Part shown: positions 1 to 12,029 of the stretch, piece after piece
How positions within the stretch are numbered: the first letter of the stretch is position 1
Layout: each line of letters opens with the position of its first letter
NCBI RefSeq assembly: GCF_031143425.1
Contig: NC_090444.1
Location: forward strand, 1,535,730,782-1,535,794,781
From: Pleurodeles waltl
Lineage: Eukaryota; Chordata; Amphibia; Caudata; Salamandridae
DNA length: 64,000 nucleotides
Reading direction: 5' to 3'
The notes under the pieces: generated by a model
Told to the model about the DNA's origin: nothing
The model's database searches: none
Seen by the model: only the letters and a program-made list of their open reading frames with translations
Program-made: the position numbers and the translations under genes

Positions 1-3000
1 GAATTATAAGGGTGTTCCAGTGTGGCAATCAGAATTGGTAAAATTAGTCATTAGCCTGCAGTGACAATTCTAAAAGCAGAGAGAGCATAAACACTGAGGT
101 TCTGGTTAGCAGAGCCTCAGTGATACAGTTAGGCACCACACAGGGAACACATACAGGGCATACTTTATGAGCACTGGAATCCTGGCTAGCAGGATCCCAA
201 TGACACATAGGCAAAAACAAACATTTTTTATGTTTTCTCAATGAATGCTGACCATTGGCACTTCCTAGAATTTTTCACATTCATGGTGTAATACAGATAA
301 TTAAAATATGCCTCTTTGCAGAAATGCAGTCTAATCCAAAACATAAATGGCCATAGATAAATCATATCTTTAATACAGTCAATGCCCAATTCAAGTTACA
401 AGGCCCTTAAGGGGGTACCGGAACCTAGGAGCAAGAAACCTCTGGAACAATGATTTTCTGTCTTTTGACAACTGGACATTTTATGAAATTGTTAAGATCT
501 GCACTATAAGGTGCTGCTGCAACTTTTCATAGTTTACATTAGGATTGCCTTTAGTTTAGCACCACCAACGTTATGCTTACAACAAAGGACAGCACCCTTA
601 GTGTGGCTCATGATACATAATATATTCTCTCTTTGGTAGGTCCATGATAGTTTATGGCTGAACCTAATTCCTAGGTAATCTGCTCAAGTCAATTTCTAGA
701 GTAATCTCTGTCAACACTCATAATTTTTCACTGCTAACTCACAGGAGCAGATTTATCAAAAATATTTGTACCGCTGGTCCCATGACTCTGAGTCCACAAG
801 GACAGGGAATCAAATTGTACAAATTGGATTTCATCAATGAGGTAAAATTATAGTTCCCAGTTTGCTTTCTTAGCAGTGGTCCTAAACACTCATTGACAAT
901 ACTACCTAGATTACATTTGACAATGTCTATTGCATTTGCTTGCCTCCTCCCTGTTCTCCTTGTTACACATTAGGCACAATCGCTCTCTATTAATGGGTTT
1001 AATAAGTGTGAGAGTGACGAATGCATAAATGTCATGTGTTTCTCACCAGATGTTGCCCTTTGTTTTACAGCGATTATACTACATTTGTGGTTTGGCCATA
1101 CCTCTTAATTTTATGAATCTCAAAGGAGGGTGAGATTTAGTAGTTTTGGAGCCCATTGAAATTAGGAGAGGTGAAACTTTTTATTAGGGTGAGGAACGTT
1201 TTGATGCTGAATTCTAAGAGAGCCATGTTGCTTGTTTTGGGTGGTGAATATGAGGCCAGGGAGGGTGAAACCTTCCAAAACTAAGTGAGTAGAAAGATAT
1301 TGGTTTTGCAAATGAAACAGGGCCGGGCCTAGTTTCTAGGAGGTTAAAATGCACTGGTGTCAACTAAACACACCACCTTTTGGTAACTTTGTTAAATTAA
1401 AAATATTTCCTGATTCAGTTCCTTTTTACCGTGTGCTCAGTCAACTGACATGCTCCAAAGTACATTTAGTAAAAATGTGTAACAATTCACATATTCAGGA
1501 TACCCGTTTGAGATAAAGAGCACAATTTAAAAAAAACGTATGTTCACGTAAAAAGTCAATTCCAAGCTTCAACATTTTGTAACCGAGTGTTCTAAAATGT
1601 GAACCGATCAAGTGTTGTAGTACACTCAGTCTTAATTACCTATGTGTCCTTATATTCCTTTACTAGCTCAGCCCGATACACACTTCAGTTTCCATGACGA
1701 CTTAAAGGTCGTATATAAAAAAAGATATAAGCGCAATTCACAGTTTATGCATCAGAAGGTTATTTTTTGAGCATTAACAACACACTCCCATTATGTGCTT
1801 TCGTAGCTGCAACATACTCGAGTGTCACCTAAGAGGCATGGTTTTCAGACACACACACAACACTGGGCCTTTTCTCACAAACTGCTTAACTGTTCAGAGA
1901 GATTTCACAACACACACATTAGCTTGACCTAAATTATACGCTTTGCAAATAATTGACCTTCTGCTGTCTGATTGGAGTGTTTTACAGCCAATTATGCCTG
2001 TGTATAAGAAGCACCCTTAATATGTCCATCACCGGTGCTGATTTTCAAGCAGATAATGCAACAGATGAATAGACCAGCTGTGCCCATCCAATCTTGGCAC
2101 CAATAAACTTGTATTATTATCGAATCCACATGTTTGCTGCCCAAAGGGTCACTTACATCTACATGTGACAATCCTGGGACAGTCCCGTGACATTCTACCA
2201 CAAATAGTAGATCGAGTTTAAGGAATGGAAACGAAAGTTTTTAGATTTAGTCAGGTGAGCTGTGTTTTCAAACTAACATCACTGGATTTCCTCTTTGATA
2301 AGGACGTCGCATAAAAGGGATTCACTGACCTGACTGCGTTAGCTGTCTGTCAGGCTTCCTTCAGCCACTGTGAGCTGAAGTGCCATTCCCTTGTTGCTTC
2401 AGTACACAGAAAAGCATACAGAAAGAGGGGGAATGAGTCACTCCTCTGCAGCCATGAGCGTTGATGCCAGCATCAGTCAACGTTTGGATCAACACATAGA
2501 ACAGACATTGTCTGTGAATATATCACTCCACATTATGAAGCTGAGAAACAAAGGATTATATCTCCACCAAAGCCATGGCTCACACATATCAACCCTGTAA
2601 AGAGTCGAGTGCTGATGAGTGCTGCATGGTGCAGATTACTTCACTTTTACCCCCACTGATCAGATGAACGACTAAGTTCAATAGTTCTTACTCCAGCTAT
2701 GGGCAGAGTAAAGAGTCTTAAATCCTAAAGCCTAATTTGTCAACATGTGTGCAGCCCTTTTTTCTTAATGCAGGCTAAGCCACGCAGATGTGTGTTGTGG
2801 TGGGTGCAGCCCAGGTTTACATACTTTGCAATGGCAGCTTTAAACTGCGGGGTCCTTGGCTGCAGCTTTTTCATAACAGGAACCACTGGGTAGGATATTT
2901 GGTGGCTCCTGATGTTTTCAGCAATTGGAGCCCATCCAACTGAGTGCAGACAGGGACTCAGGCAAGACTGTGACTGCCTTCAGGCTGAATCAGTAGTTGC

Positions 3001-3529
3001 ATGGCAACTTCAGCAGCTGTGGTCTTATTAGATAGTTCAGCTTAACTTCAGCAGTTCCCCTCGTCTGATGCTGGCAGAGGCAGTACCAACTTGCATATCC
3101 ACAGGTGCTGCCACTGGACATGATGATACTTGTGCTTTTCAAAGTGTTAGTGCAGATCATCACAGGAACTGCACAGAGATACGAAGAAAACCCCCACAGC
3201 ATGGGTCACTCTAGCCTTTGCTCTCTAGGGCAGCCTGCTTTCACTGGATGTATCTTTCACCAGGGCTACAAGATGATTCCTTCCTGGACAGTCTGTTCTC
3301 CTCCTGCTCGGCCAGGCACACCCATTCCCTCTCTCAGAAGGTAGGAAGGCGTCTAGGAACTACACAAAGCCTCGGATCCTTCAGCAGAATGCGTACACTT
3401 CAGGGGCCATATTAAATAAAGTGCCTCAGGAGTGCACCAGGTGTGTGCACCAGCTTTGTGCTCCCCCAGAGCACTCTGGTATTACAGAAGTGGCAACAAA
3501 CACTTGTGCTGCCTCTTTTGTAATACAGA
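1..3529. other. Unannotated AT-rich intergenic DNA
   Basis: I see no recognisable gene, transposon domain or tandem array here. Open frames are all under about 80 codons, overlap on both strands and lack any family motif. The only structural feature is an imperfect inverted repeat at about 3475-3536, where a CTGGTATTACAGAAG-like arm meets a CTTTTGTAATACAG-like arm just before the first LTR-like repeat. This could be the remnant of a small element or chance. Confidence 0.5.
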
Positions 3530-3811
3530 TATCTATTATAATCTGCTATGCTTGTGATGCATTATGTGCACTCCTCCATTGTTCTGTACTCTGCTCAGCC
3601 AGTGTGTGATGTCATGAAATGTTGGTAAGTGACTGGATGAGTGTGACAGTTAGAGAGAGTGGGCTGAGCAGAGAGGTTCTTGCTCCTGGTGGGGTTTCCT
3701 TATTAAGTAACTTGCAACATACCCTGTAAACTTTTAAATAAATCTACAACCCCTATCCTACGTGAACTGGCTAGCTGACTCCCACTTACTAAGGGAGTAT
3801 CGTTTATTACA
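3530..3811 (+). repeat. LTR-like direct repeat, copy 1
   Basis: This ~280 bp segment closely matches 6165-6443 in the same orientation. Both hold the AATCTGCTATGCTTGTGATG block, a GAGTGTGACAGTTAGAGAG block, GGTGGGGTTTCCTTATTAAG and a weak AATAAATCTA poly(A)-like site, and both end in ATTACA. Directly after it comes ACTGGCGATGA, which looks like a primer-binding site (TGGCG start) of an LTR retrotransposon. The first ~15 bases are eroded relative to copy 2, so the left edge is approximate. A long terminal repeat is the best explanation, since the repeat is followed by a PBS-like motif and its partner is preceded by a purine tract. Confidence 0.65.
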
Positions 3812-5329
3812 AAACTGGCGATGAATGGAAATTGAACGTACACAGGAGGAGAACCAATGAAAACAAAGAAGTGAAGATAAATTGAAGATTGAAGACTTAA
3901 GAAGTAAAAAGAGACACCCTGAAACCCCACCAGTATCTTCTCCACCAGACAGCCTGCAGACAACAGAAGTGTAAGGGTGGTGTACTGGCTGAACTTCTAA
4001 TGTTCGCAGATGTATGAAGATGATGGTGTAATTAGTGCCAACGTTGTGTGGAGTTGACTTTGATACAGCATTTCTTCATTTTTGCATGACATACCTGTGG
4101 TGAGTGAGCCCACATTGGTTGAAGACATAACAGAAGTGAGTGAACCGGCACTACATGAAATGTGGCCATTGTTAGCAATTATATGTTGAATTAACCTTTG
4201 CTTGTGGAGAAGTATGGCGGACAAGTATGTCTGGGGATAAAGGGTGAGCCACCCTAAATTTTGCAGTGGTAATAGAGTGGTGGAGTTGTAAAGCGTGAGA
4301 CAGCTGAGCTGCAGTGTTATCATTTGAATGGTGTGTGTGGTCCTGTATGTCCACGCGACGCACTGTCATCAGAAGCTGTAGTGAGCCTCAGGGAGGAGTG
4401 TGGATGCTCCAAAAGGAACATGTGACCAGCTGTCACCAGCAACTTGTAAGAGGCCTCAAGGGAGAGCGTTAACGCCCCAAATAAGCACTTGAGCACCTGT
4501 CACCGCAGCCTGAAGGGTCTAGTGGGTTGTGTGAGGCACTGCGCACAAGACTAGGGGGCGCATACTGCACCGTTGGAGTTCTGTTGAATGTGAAGGACTG
4601 TGTGTGCCAGACTGTACTGCCGAACCAGATCGTGTTGTACTCATTAGGTGTTAAAGCAGCATAAAGCTAAACACGTACATCCAAAGGACGCATTATTAAG
4701 GGAAACAATTCAAGGCTCACACACACATGCTGACCAGAGCAATGTGTGTCAATACAGCCATGTGCCCCCAGCTGAGGAGAGAGACCTTAAAAGACACTGA
4801 AAACAATGAAATACATAGCAGTAGTACCTTACAAAAATATTGACGCCTCATATCATTATCCAATTAACCCATTTTTGCACCAGTTTGTTCCTCCCCTTTT
4901 TCTTCAAGAAGGGTCATTGGATAGCCGATATGTGTGGGAAGGAGTCTGGGAGAATAAAATAGAGTGCCTACCTGCGATAGGAGAACAGGACGAGTACAGT
5001 GAAGGCTAGAGCTCCAACCTTCTACAAAAAGATGAAATATAACATTCATTTTAATGTGAAGAATGTAAATGGAGCCGTTTTTGAAGTGTTCGGCTAGACA
5101 GAAAAGACAGTGTACAGTCAGTGTACAATCAGTCAGTGAACTATGTGAAGGGTCGGGTGAGGCATCGCTCACCAGAGGGAAGGATTTGGGGGTTTCTGCC
5201 AGAGAATATTTTAATGCTATGCTGAATGTTTATATTTGATTTCAAATTGCATCATACATTTTTGCTCATTCTGTTCCAATGTTCAGTGGAGTAATCAGGA
5301 AAATGTGTTTTTTATTTGTTTTATGCGAT

Positions 5330-5470
5330 GTGTCATTTGAGTCCCTGGTCCTGCAAGAGTACGCAGTAGAGGGTGTCCATGTTTTGCATGTGTATGATAT
5401 ATGTTTTGAGTCATTTAGCTCCCTAGTCCTCTGAGAGTATGGAGTAGAGGGAGAGTGTTTCTAAGCCTGC
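5330..5470 (+). repeat. Two ~72-bp tandem units
   Basis: The block around GTCATTTGAGTCCCTGGTCC recurs about 72 bp later as GTCATTTAGCTCCCTAGTCC, each followed by GAGAGTA/AGAGTAC and a GTAGAGGG tail. It lies inside the LTR-like unit, upstream of a second tandem array. Confidence 0.6.
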
Positions 5471-5499
5471 AAGCGTAGGCAGTTGAGGTTAAACATGAA

Positions 5500-5800
5500 G
5501 TGCTAGTCCTGATTCAAAATTCACAAGATGCCCTGTTGTTTTGGGATGAGTGTGGGTTGAAAGAGAACCATTGCTAAATTCTCAGGATGCTCTGTTGTTT
5601 TGGGATGAGTGTAAGTTGGAAGAGAGCCATTGCCAAATCCACAAGATGCCCTGTTGTGTGGTATGAATTGAAGGATACCCAATGCTAAATTCATGTAGTT
5701 TCCTGTTGTTTTGGAATGAGCGAGGGTTGAAAGAGTCCCATTTCTAAATTCATGATGTTGGATGAGGGTTCAAAGGTACCCACTCCGAATTTCTAGAAGA
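5500..5800 (+). repeat. Diverged ~60-bp tandem array inside the LTR-like unit
   Basis: Four to five imperfect units each carry a CCTGTTGTTTTGGGATGAG core followed by GTTGAAAGAG and CCATTGCTAAATTC. Spacing is about 60-65 bp and divergence rises towards the 3' end. Such arrays are common in untranslated parts of LTR elements. No coding frame is kept across units. Confidence 0.65.
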
Positions 5801-6164
5801 AGGGTTGAAAGACACCCTTTGCAAACCGCTATAGTGAGGGTTTAAAGAAACCTTAGTACTATGTGTTATGTTCTGGGCTGAGTGAGGGGTTAACTATACA
5901 CATTTTGTGGTTTTGTGATTCAGTTGGTAGTTTCTGCCTGTTTGAGTAATAGTTGATGTGTTAAGTCTCCAGTGGGCCTTGTCTATGGATGTGCTTTTAG
6001 TTTTGTATGGATAGGATGGGATGCAACCACTGTGTTAATAAATTATAGGATTTGAATAATTTATAGGACTTTTTCAAGCTAAAGTCTCTTATGTTATCTG
6101 TTTGTATTTTATTTTCTATCTTATGTTTCCTCTTTGTATTTTATAATTTTCTAAGGGAAGGAGA

Positions 6165-6443
6165 TGTCTCAAAATCTGCTATGCTTGTGATGCATTCTCT
6201 GCACACCTCCATTGTTCTCTGCTCTGCTCAGCCAGTGCATGATGTCATGGAATGGTGGTGAGTGACTAGAGAAGTGTGACAGTTAGAGAGAGTGGGCGGA
6301 GCAGAGAGGATGCTGCTCCTGGTGGGGTTTCCTTATTAAGTAACTTGTAACTTATCCTGTAACCTTTGAAATAAATCTAAAACTTCTTTCCTACTTGAAC
6401 TGGCTACCTGACTCTTACTAAGGAAGTATATTTGATTACAACA
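6165..6443 (+). repeat. LTR-like direct repeat, copy 2
   Basis: This is the better-preserved copy: it starts TGTCTCAAAATCTGC directly after the purine tract AAGGGAAGGAGA and ends ATTACAACA, then CTGGCGATGACTGG. It matches 3530-3811 through most of its length. TG...CA ends with an upstream polypurine tract and a downstream PBS-like site are the LTR hallmark. The leader that follows copy 1 also follows this copy (6444-6563), which is unexpected for a 3' LTR; see findings. Confidence 0.65.
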
Positions 6444-6563
6444 CTGGCGATGACTGGAAACTGAACTTATGTGTAAGGAGAATCAATGAAAACAAAAAGT
6501 GATGACAAGTTGAAGATTGAAGACTTAAGAAGGAAAAAGAGATGCCCTGAAACCCCACCAGTG
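6444..6563 (+). repeat. Repeated leader after LTR copy 2
   Basis: About 120 bp here match 3812-3932: the PBS-like TGGCGATGA, then GAAAACAAA, TTGAAGATTGAAGACTTAAG and a final CCCTGAAACCCCACCAGT. Homology stops abruptly after CCACCAGT, where unrelated sequence begins. This is a piece of a second tandem element, broken at about 6563. Confidence 0.65.
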
Positions 6564-6869
6564 ACCCATCCTCGTCGCCATTGATGGAACACAGGTTGGC
6601 CAGTAGATTAAGAAAGGGTTTATTGAAAGTTGAATGTAGGTAGATGGTCAGCCCTGGTCTGTCTAGCTCAATTGCCCTTCAGAGAAACCTCATAACCCTG
6701 ATATTCCATGGCATCATTGTGTAACCTGACAAGCAGGATACCACAATAGCGCTGTCACACATGTAGTACCAGCACTGTCATTAATGGGCTTTCCCTCATT
6801 TGCATGGGGGCATGGTCCTATGCAAATATTGGAATCTCTTTGTGCTGGCACATAATTACTGACGTGGAT

Positions 6870-7080
6870 GCAGAGGCAAAAATGCCTTTAGGAGGTGCAC
6901 TGAAAGAGAGGGTAAAGGGCATCCCATGGACCCCTAGACATCTCCTATTAGGTGGGAGCAGTCACTCACTGCTCCCACTGGCAAGAGGATCTCTCTCTCT
7001 CCATTTAAAAGTGCAGGCAGGTTGCTGTCTGCACAAAGAAACACAAAGCAGCTTTTAAACAACTGCTTTGTGTTTTTCAT
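6870..7080. repeat. Run of consecutive hairpins (unclassified element)
   Basis: Several inverted repeats follow one another: an imperfect pair ATGCCTTTA/TAAAGGGCAT near 6880-6922; a perfect 11-bp stem GTGGGAGCAGT (6952-6962) with ACTGCTCCCAC (6968-6978); GTGCAGGCAG (7011-7020) with CTGTCTGCAC (7025-7034), one mismatch; and a perfect 13-bp stem at 7039-7051 with 7063-7075. No coding potential was seen. The layout resembles the hairpin-chain elements at 29-33 kb but the sequence differs. Terminal inverted repeats were not found, so element boundaries are unknown. Confidence 0.5.
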
Positions 7081-7970
7081 GAATGCACTGCCCTGGGGGC
7101 AGACGAGGAGGTCACCAGGCGCGGATATACCACAACTCTTCAATTACTCTGTGGTGCACTCCCTTCCTTGGTCATAAAGAACCTAAGAATGGAATAAAGT
7201 GGATTTGTTTGAAACCCACTTTTATACACCATTTCTGGGGTTTCAGACCGATTGGGACTGATTCTATTTTGTCTCCATGCTTCTATCCAGACATGGCTTT
7301 TGTGCAAAGTGATGTTTCTCACAACAGGTAGCAATGGGCTGGGTTCAAGCATGATCATCCAAAACATGGGCACAATTAAGCAGAAGTTTGATTAAGCTGT
7401 CGGTTCTCAACTTCCTAAACTAACCAGAGACAGACAAAAAGGCAGGTCCTGCCTAGAAACTTCCTCCCTTTAAACAACAGAAACCACAGTGCAAAGTACT
7501 ATGTTTCACATAGGAGTGGAGCTTTATACTAAAGGCATCAGTAAACTACCCTCTTACTGACACAGAAAAAAAAGGTCTGGTCACACTAAGATTTCACAAA
7601 ACATGGTATACTGCCACCACCACTTTATGTGATGTACCCAGTGCAGGGACAGTAGTCCACTGACTACTATGAGGGCACACATGGTGCACTCCTCCAGGTC
7701 ACAGGAAAAGTCCTAATGCTTACATTACCGGAGACAGGCATCTGTGTGCATGCTAGATTACCTTGATGCCACGGCCCAAAAAAGACAGGGTACCTATGTC
7801 CGCTGCATTGGGACATTCCCATCCCAGCAGCCTGCCTACTCCAAGAAGATAGGGGCCTTGAATTTAGAACCATTGGTATTGATTATACACTGACTATGAG
7901 GTTCTTCTGATTTAAATTGTTTCATTATATTTTGCTATTTGAGAACATTATTAAAATGGCAGACACCTAT

Positions 7971-8840
7971 GAATGAATGAATGAATTTGGGATTTGTAGA
8001 GCACAACTGTCACTCAAAAGAGAGCATGCTGGTGCCATACTTAGAGAGTTGTTGATTCCCGGAGAAATAGAAAAAGTTAGATTAATGAATTACAGAATGA
8101 ATCATGGGCCTGAAATAGCCAGGTTTTAAGTACTTTTTTCAACAATGCTTCAGATCTAATAGCATGCATGTTGCTGGATAGTAAGTTCCAAGCTTTTAAG
8201 CCTAAGACTGCAAAAGACTTTCCACCACAGGATTTTAATTGACACAGGGGAGGTTTCAAGAGAGTCTCAGAGGAGAGTCTCATTGTTCTTTGGGGCACAG
8301 CCTGCTATTAAGGTATTTTGGACCCTAACACTTGAAAGCTCTATGGGCAAACAGAAGTAATTTGAAAAGGATCGCCTTATGGATTAGGAGCCAGTGCAAC
8401 TTATTAAGCGCAGCTGATGCAGACCTTCTTCTAGGCAATTGTAGTACCAGTCTGGCAGCTGAATTCTGTACCATCTGGAGTTTGTGAATTATACTTTTTG
8501 AACAGCCTGCATACAGACAGTAGTCTGAGATTAACACAAAGCAAACTGTATTCCTGGCGGCCAGAGGCAAGAGGTTAAATAAAGATTTCATTGATTTTAT
8601 AAGTTGAAACACATGCCGGCAACAACTAATACTTGTGGAAGGAAAGATAAGTCAGTATCATATTTTACCCCAAGATTCTTTGTGACAATTGGCGTATTGG
8701 GGGTGGAAGGGGGACAAAGTCTGGCCACCATTTCATAGAGGGAAACAAGTTGGACCAATATTCTCAGCACCCTCTTGTGTTTCATCTGCTCCTTGAGTCT
8801 CCTCATCCTCTTACATCCACCATCTTCCCCCATCATTCCC
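7971..8840 (-). pseudogene. L2-like LINE, ORF2 3' end with (GAAT)n tail
   Basis: On the minus strand three overlapping frames (about 8836-8597, 8612-8325 and 8298-8077) give the C-terminal part of a non-LTR retrotransposon reverse transcriptase. Diagnostic pieces are a DYCLYAG block (family DYCNSLYAG), LQMVQNSAARLV, LHWLLI.KAILFKLLL (family LHWLPV..RI.FKLL) and, further on, a G.KSFAV...WN.L stretch and LKTWLF. The 3' end of the element is the tetranucleotide tail GAATGAATGAAT at 7971-7986, typical of L2. Frames are broken by stops and shifts and everything 5' of the RT thumb is missing, so this is a dead 5'-truncated copy. Clade assignment to L2 rather than a close relative in the CR1/Jockey group is an inference. 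Confidence 0.75.
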
Positions 8841-10240
8841 TATACAAGAACGTTTTTAGGTCAGATTACATCTGGGTTAGACAAGGTATCTACTGACAAA
8901 GATCTCTAATGTGCATCTGACAATACCTTTTTTTCAGGCAAGAATAAGAACATTGTGTTTGTCCTATTGTTTTATTGGTATGAGCTAATGTACAAAGATA
9001 CTGAGGCTAGTTGTTCAATTTACTATATTTTGAATGTTGCATAAGCATATATTCAGTCCTCTCTGAGGTGTGAGATGCTGAAGCAGGATGGAGGTTGAGA
9101 GTCCACTTTATGCAAATCAATACTAACGCTGCTCCTCGTGGGAACAGTACGTTTTTGTGTGTATTTGATGTAATTTCCTAACAAGCCAAGTGTAATCCAA
9201 GAGGAGGGTCCCTTGCTTCCTGTGAAATAGAATTTAAACTATCCCTCACTGTCACGTCCAAAAAAGGCTAAAACCTTTTGAGGGTTGCTTGTGGTCCCTT
9301 TTGGATGAGGTCTTGCCTGGCAGTTTGGGATGTACTTTTCCAGTGAGGAACAGGGTCAGTACTGATTTGCATAAGGTGGCCTTGGTCTAGAATGGCAAAT
9401 TGGGTGAAAACAATGGGTTTGTATGCCACCAGAGTGGCTGCGAGGGGTTTAGGGTATTTGCTAATATTTCTCTCATCAATGTATGTGTTTGACCATACCA
9501 GCTTTGCTCAAGCTCTCAATGACCTTTATATATCTAAGTATGTGTCGCTGCACTAAGCCATTTTGTACATTTAGAATGTTATCAGACCTAGTTTGGGGTT
9601 CTCAAGCTCAGCAAGGTCCATCACCTCAACATTAATAAAGAAGGGGGTATTTATGACTCTCAAACAGTAGAATTTCAAACGATTTCCCACTTCAGTGTAA
9701 CATGTGAAGACATAAGATTGTTAATTTAGAATATATGTCTTTGTAAGTGTGTAATGTTTTATATTTATGCATGTGGCTACTTACTTTCACCCACTTACCC
9801 TCACATATTCATCTGCCATTTTAAACATTCAAGCTCATACTCAACTACTGATTTATTAACCCATCTTCCCACTTACCGCTTCATCCAGTCACTCGTCCAC
9901 CCGTACAAACCCATACAAAGGCGCATAGAACCTTTTCCATCTTTTATCAAACACTTTTACAAACACTATTGGTGTTGTCAATTCTTGATACCCCCTTTTT
10001 TCAAGTGGTGGCTGAAGTTGCTGCACATATTAAGAAGTTATTTGAATGTATGTGCTTCTTCATTGACTGATGACTATGTGGTTGTGCAGAATTGTGAGTG
10101 GGTGAGTAAGAAAATGAATCAAAGGGTAAATGCAAGGCTAGATGAAAGGAATGATGATTAGGTGGATTCATGGATAGCTGATTGAGGGTATATATATGAA
10201 TATGAGTGAGTGCATGTTTGAATGAATAGGCAAGTGATTA
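8841..10240. other. Unannotated interval
   Basis: No gene or transposon domain was recognised. From about 9770 to 9930 the plus strand is rich in CCCACTTACC/CATTCA-like tetranucleotide words, and from 10,085 to 10,240 it is rich in GAGTGAGT/GAATGAAT-like words; both look like decayed simple repeats. Similar decayed words occur at 27,440-27,560. The 135-codon open frame at 9754-10161 follows this low-complexity composition and matches no family I know. Confidence 0.5.
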
Positions 10241-12029
10241 TCTATTGCAAAACAACATGAAGGAACCCTTAAAGTGCTTAGCCTATCACTCTGTACTCAC
10301 CAAAGGGGATCACCCTGTAGTGTTAAAAGGACTATCACTGTGGGAAAACAGGGCTGATTGCAGAGGCCCCCTAACTTTTTGCCCCCATTTTCCACTTTTT
10401 GCTGGTGTTTTCCTGCCTCTGATGGTGCCCTGGGTACTGCTAACCATTCCCAGGGCCTGTGCTCTGTGTAAAATGGATATGCAAATTAGGCTAATTATAA
10501 TTGGCTAAGTTAACCTACCTATACGTCCCTAGTATATGGTAGGGCATGTAGGTTTAGGGACCACAGCATAGGTGGTGCACCCATAGGTGCACTGCGTAGG
10601 GGCCCAGTGTCATTTTAAAGGCAGGCCTGCCTTGCTGGCTGCTTTTAAATTAAAGTTATATGCAAATTCGACTTTGGAATTAAAAGTAGTTCCAAAGTCT
10701 TAAACTACCTTATTTTTACATATAAGTCACCCCTAAGGTGTGCCCTATGTGCCCCTAGGGCTGGGTGCCATGTAACTATAAGCAGGGACTTTATAAAAAT
10801 AGGTTTATAAGCCCTGGTGAGGTAAAAACAGCCAAATTCGTATTTCCCTCATTGTAGTAAATGGCCTTCATAGGCTAGAATGGGGAGACTTTATTTTAAT
10901 TTTTAAAGTCTCCTTAAATGATGCATACCAAGAATCTGGTATCAAATTAATTGTTGTAATAAATCCCACAACTTCCAGTTGTGGGATTTAATATAACTTG
11001 TTCAGGTAAAGAGTTTTAAACTTTACCTGAAAAGTTGCCAATTTCAGCCCTGCATTGTTTTTGCTGATGTGCTCTGATTGGCCAGCCTGCAGCAGCTTGG
11101 CCAAGCTGCCTTGATGAGGTGTGAAGTGGCCTGGCTTCACACAAAGGAATGTGCCTGTGGGAAGGAATCTCCCCTCAGCAGATGGTGAGGCAGGAAGGGG
11201 GAGGGCTGCCAAACTGGTCTTCAATTCAAAGGCAGAGAAGGACATTTGGAGCAACCAGCAACACCCCCACATCCTGCAACCCCAGACAACTAGGTGCCCC
11301 CTTGATTAGATTAGGAGAGGGCAGGAGAGGGGTGTGTTTATGATTTTTAGCCACACCAGTGGGTGGGCTCAGCCAGATGTAACCTCCAAAAATCAGATTC
11401 AGCCATGATGGATTTTTGGAGAATGTTGCCTCCTGGGATTGATTTTTGCCACACTTCCCAGGAAGTGGTCCTCACAGGGGGAAGGACCCTGCACCTGATT
11501 GGAGAACCAGGACCCCTCTGCTTTTCACCCAGGAGCAAGGATAAAACTGGCAGACCTGCACCCACACCTCAGTTCACTACCACATCCAACAAGGAAGAAC
11601 TACAGAAGAAGAAGGACTGCCCTGCTGGACCCCTGGCCTGCACCTGGAACCTGCATTCAGAAGGACTGCACCAGCTGCACACTTGGGCTTCACCACAAGA
11701 AGGACTTTGCCTGGCTTCAACTGGTTCAAGGAGGGACTCCCTGTTTGCTACAGGTGAAAAATTGCTAACCAGAGTCCCCTGCACCAACTCCTGAAGAAAG
11801 CGACCAGCTGACCACTGTCCAGTGGCCAAAAAGGAGTTTGCGCCAGGTGCATTCTGAGAGTTGTAGTCTGCACCCCCCAAGGACCATCTCAGAACTTCTG
11901 GGCCCTTGGGGTGAGCTGTGGACCCCAAAAGAACCTTTAAAGGACATCTGGGAGAAGCCCCAGAAGTTTGGAGAAGTTTGGAGAATTTTTTTAAAAAAGC
12001 TCCATAGAGGGACCGACCCGCCGCGGCAA

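Larger units (their letters stand above)
3812..6164 (+). mobile_element. Interior of non-autonomous LTR-retrotransposon-like unit
   Basis: This interior of about 2.35 kb lies between two direct LTR-like repeats. It begins with a PBS-like TGGCGATGA and ends with a polypurine tract AAGGGAAGGAGA at 6153-6164 just before the TG that starts the second repeat. No gag, protease, reverse transcriptase or integrase motif can be read in any frame, so the unit looks non-autonomous (TRIM/LARD-like). The 3' part (5330-5830) holds two families of short tandem repeats: a pair of ~72-bp units around GAGTCCCTGGTCCT, and four or five ~60-bp units containing CCTGTTGTTTTGG and GGGTTGAAAGA. It depends on other elements for mobilisation if it was ever mobile. 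Confidence 0.55.

Noticed and set aside
3105..3415. Overlapping 79- and 65-codon frames as a small gene
   Set aside because: Ordinary composition, no motif, overlapping frames in two phases and no promoter or splice context.
9754..10161. 135-codon frame as a gene
   Set aside because: Runs through decayed simple repeats (CCCACTTACC-like words) and has no family motif.
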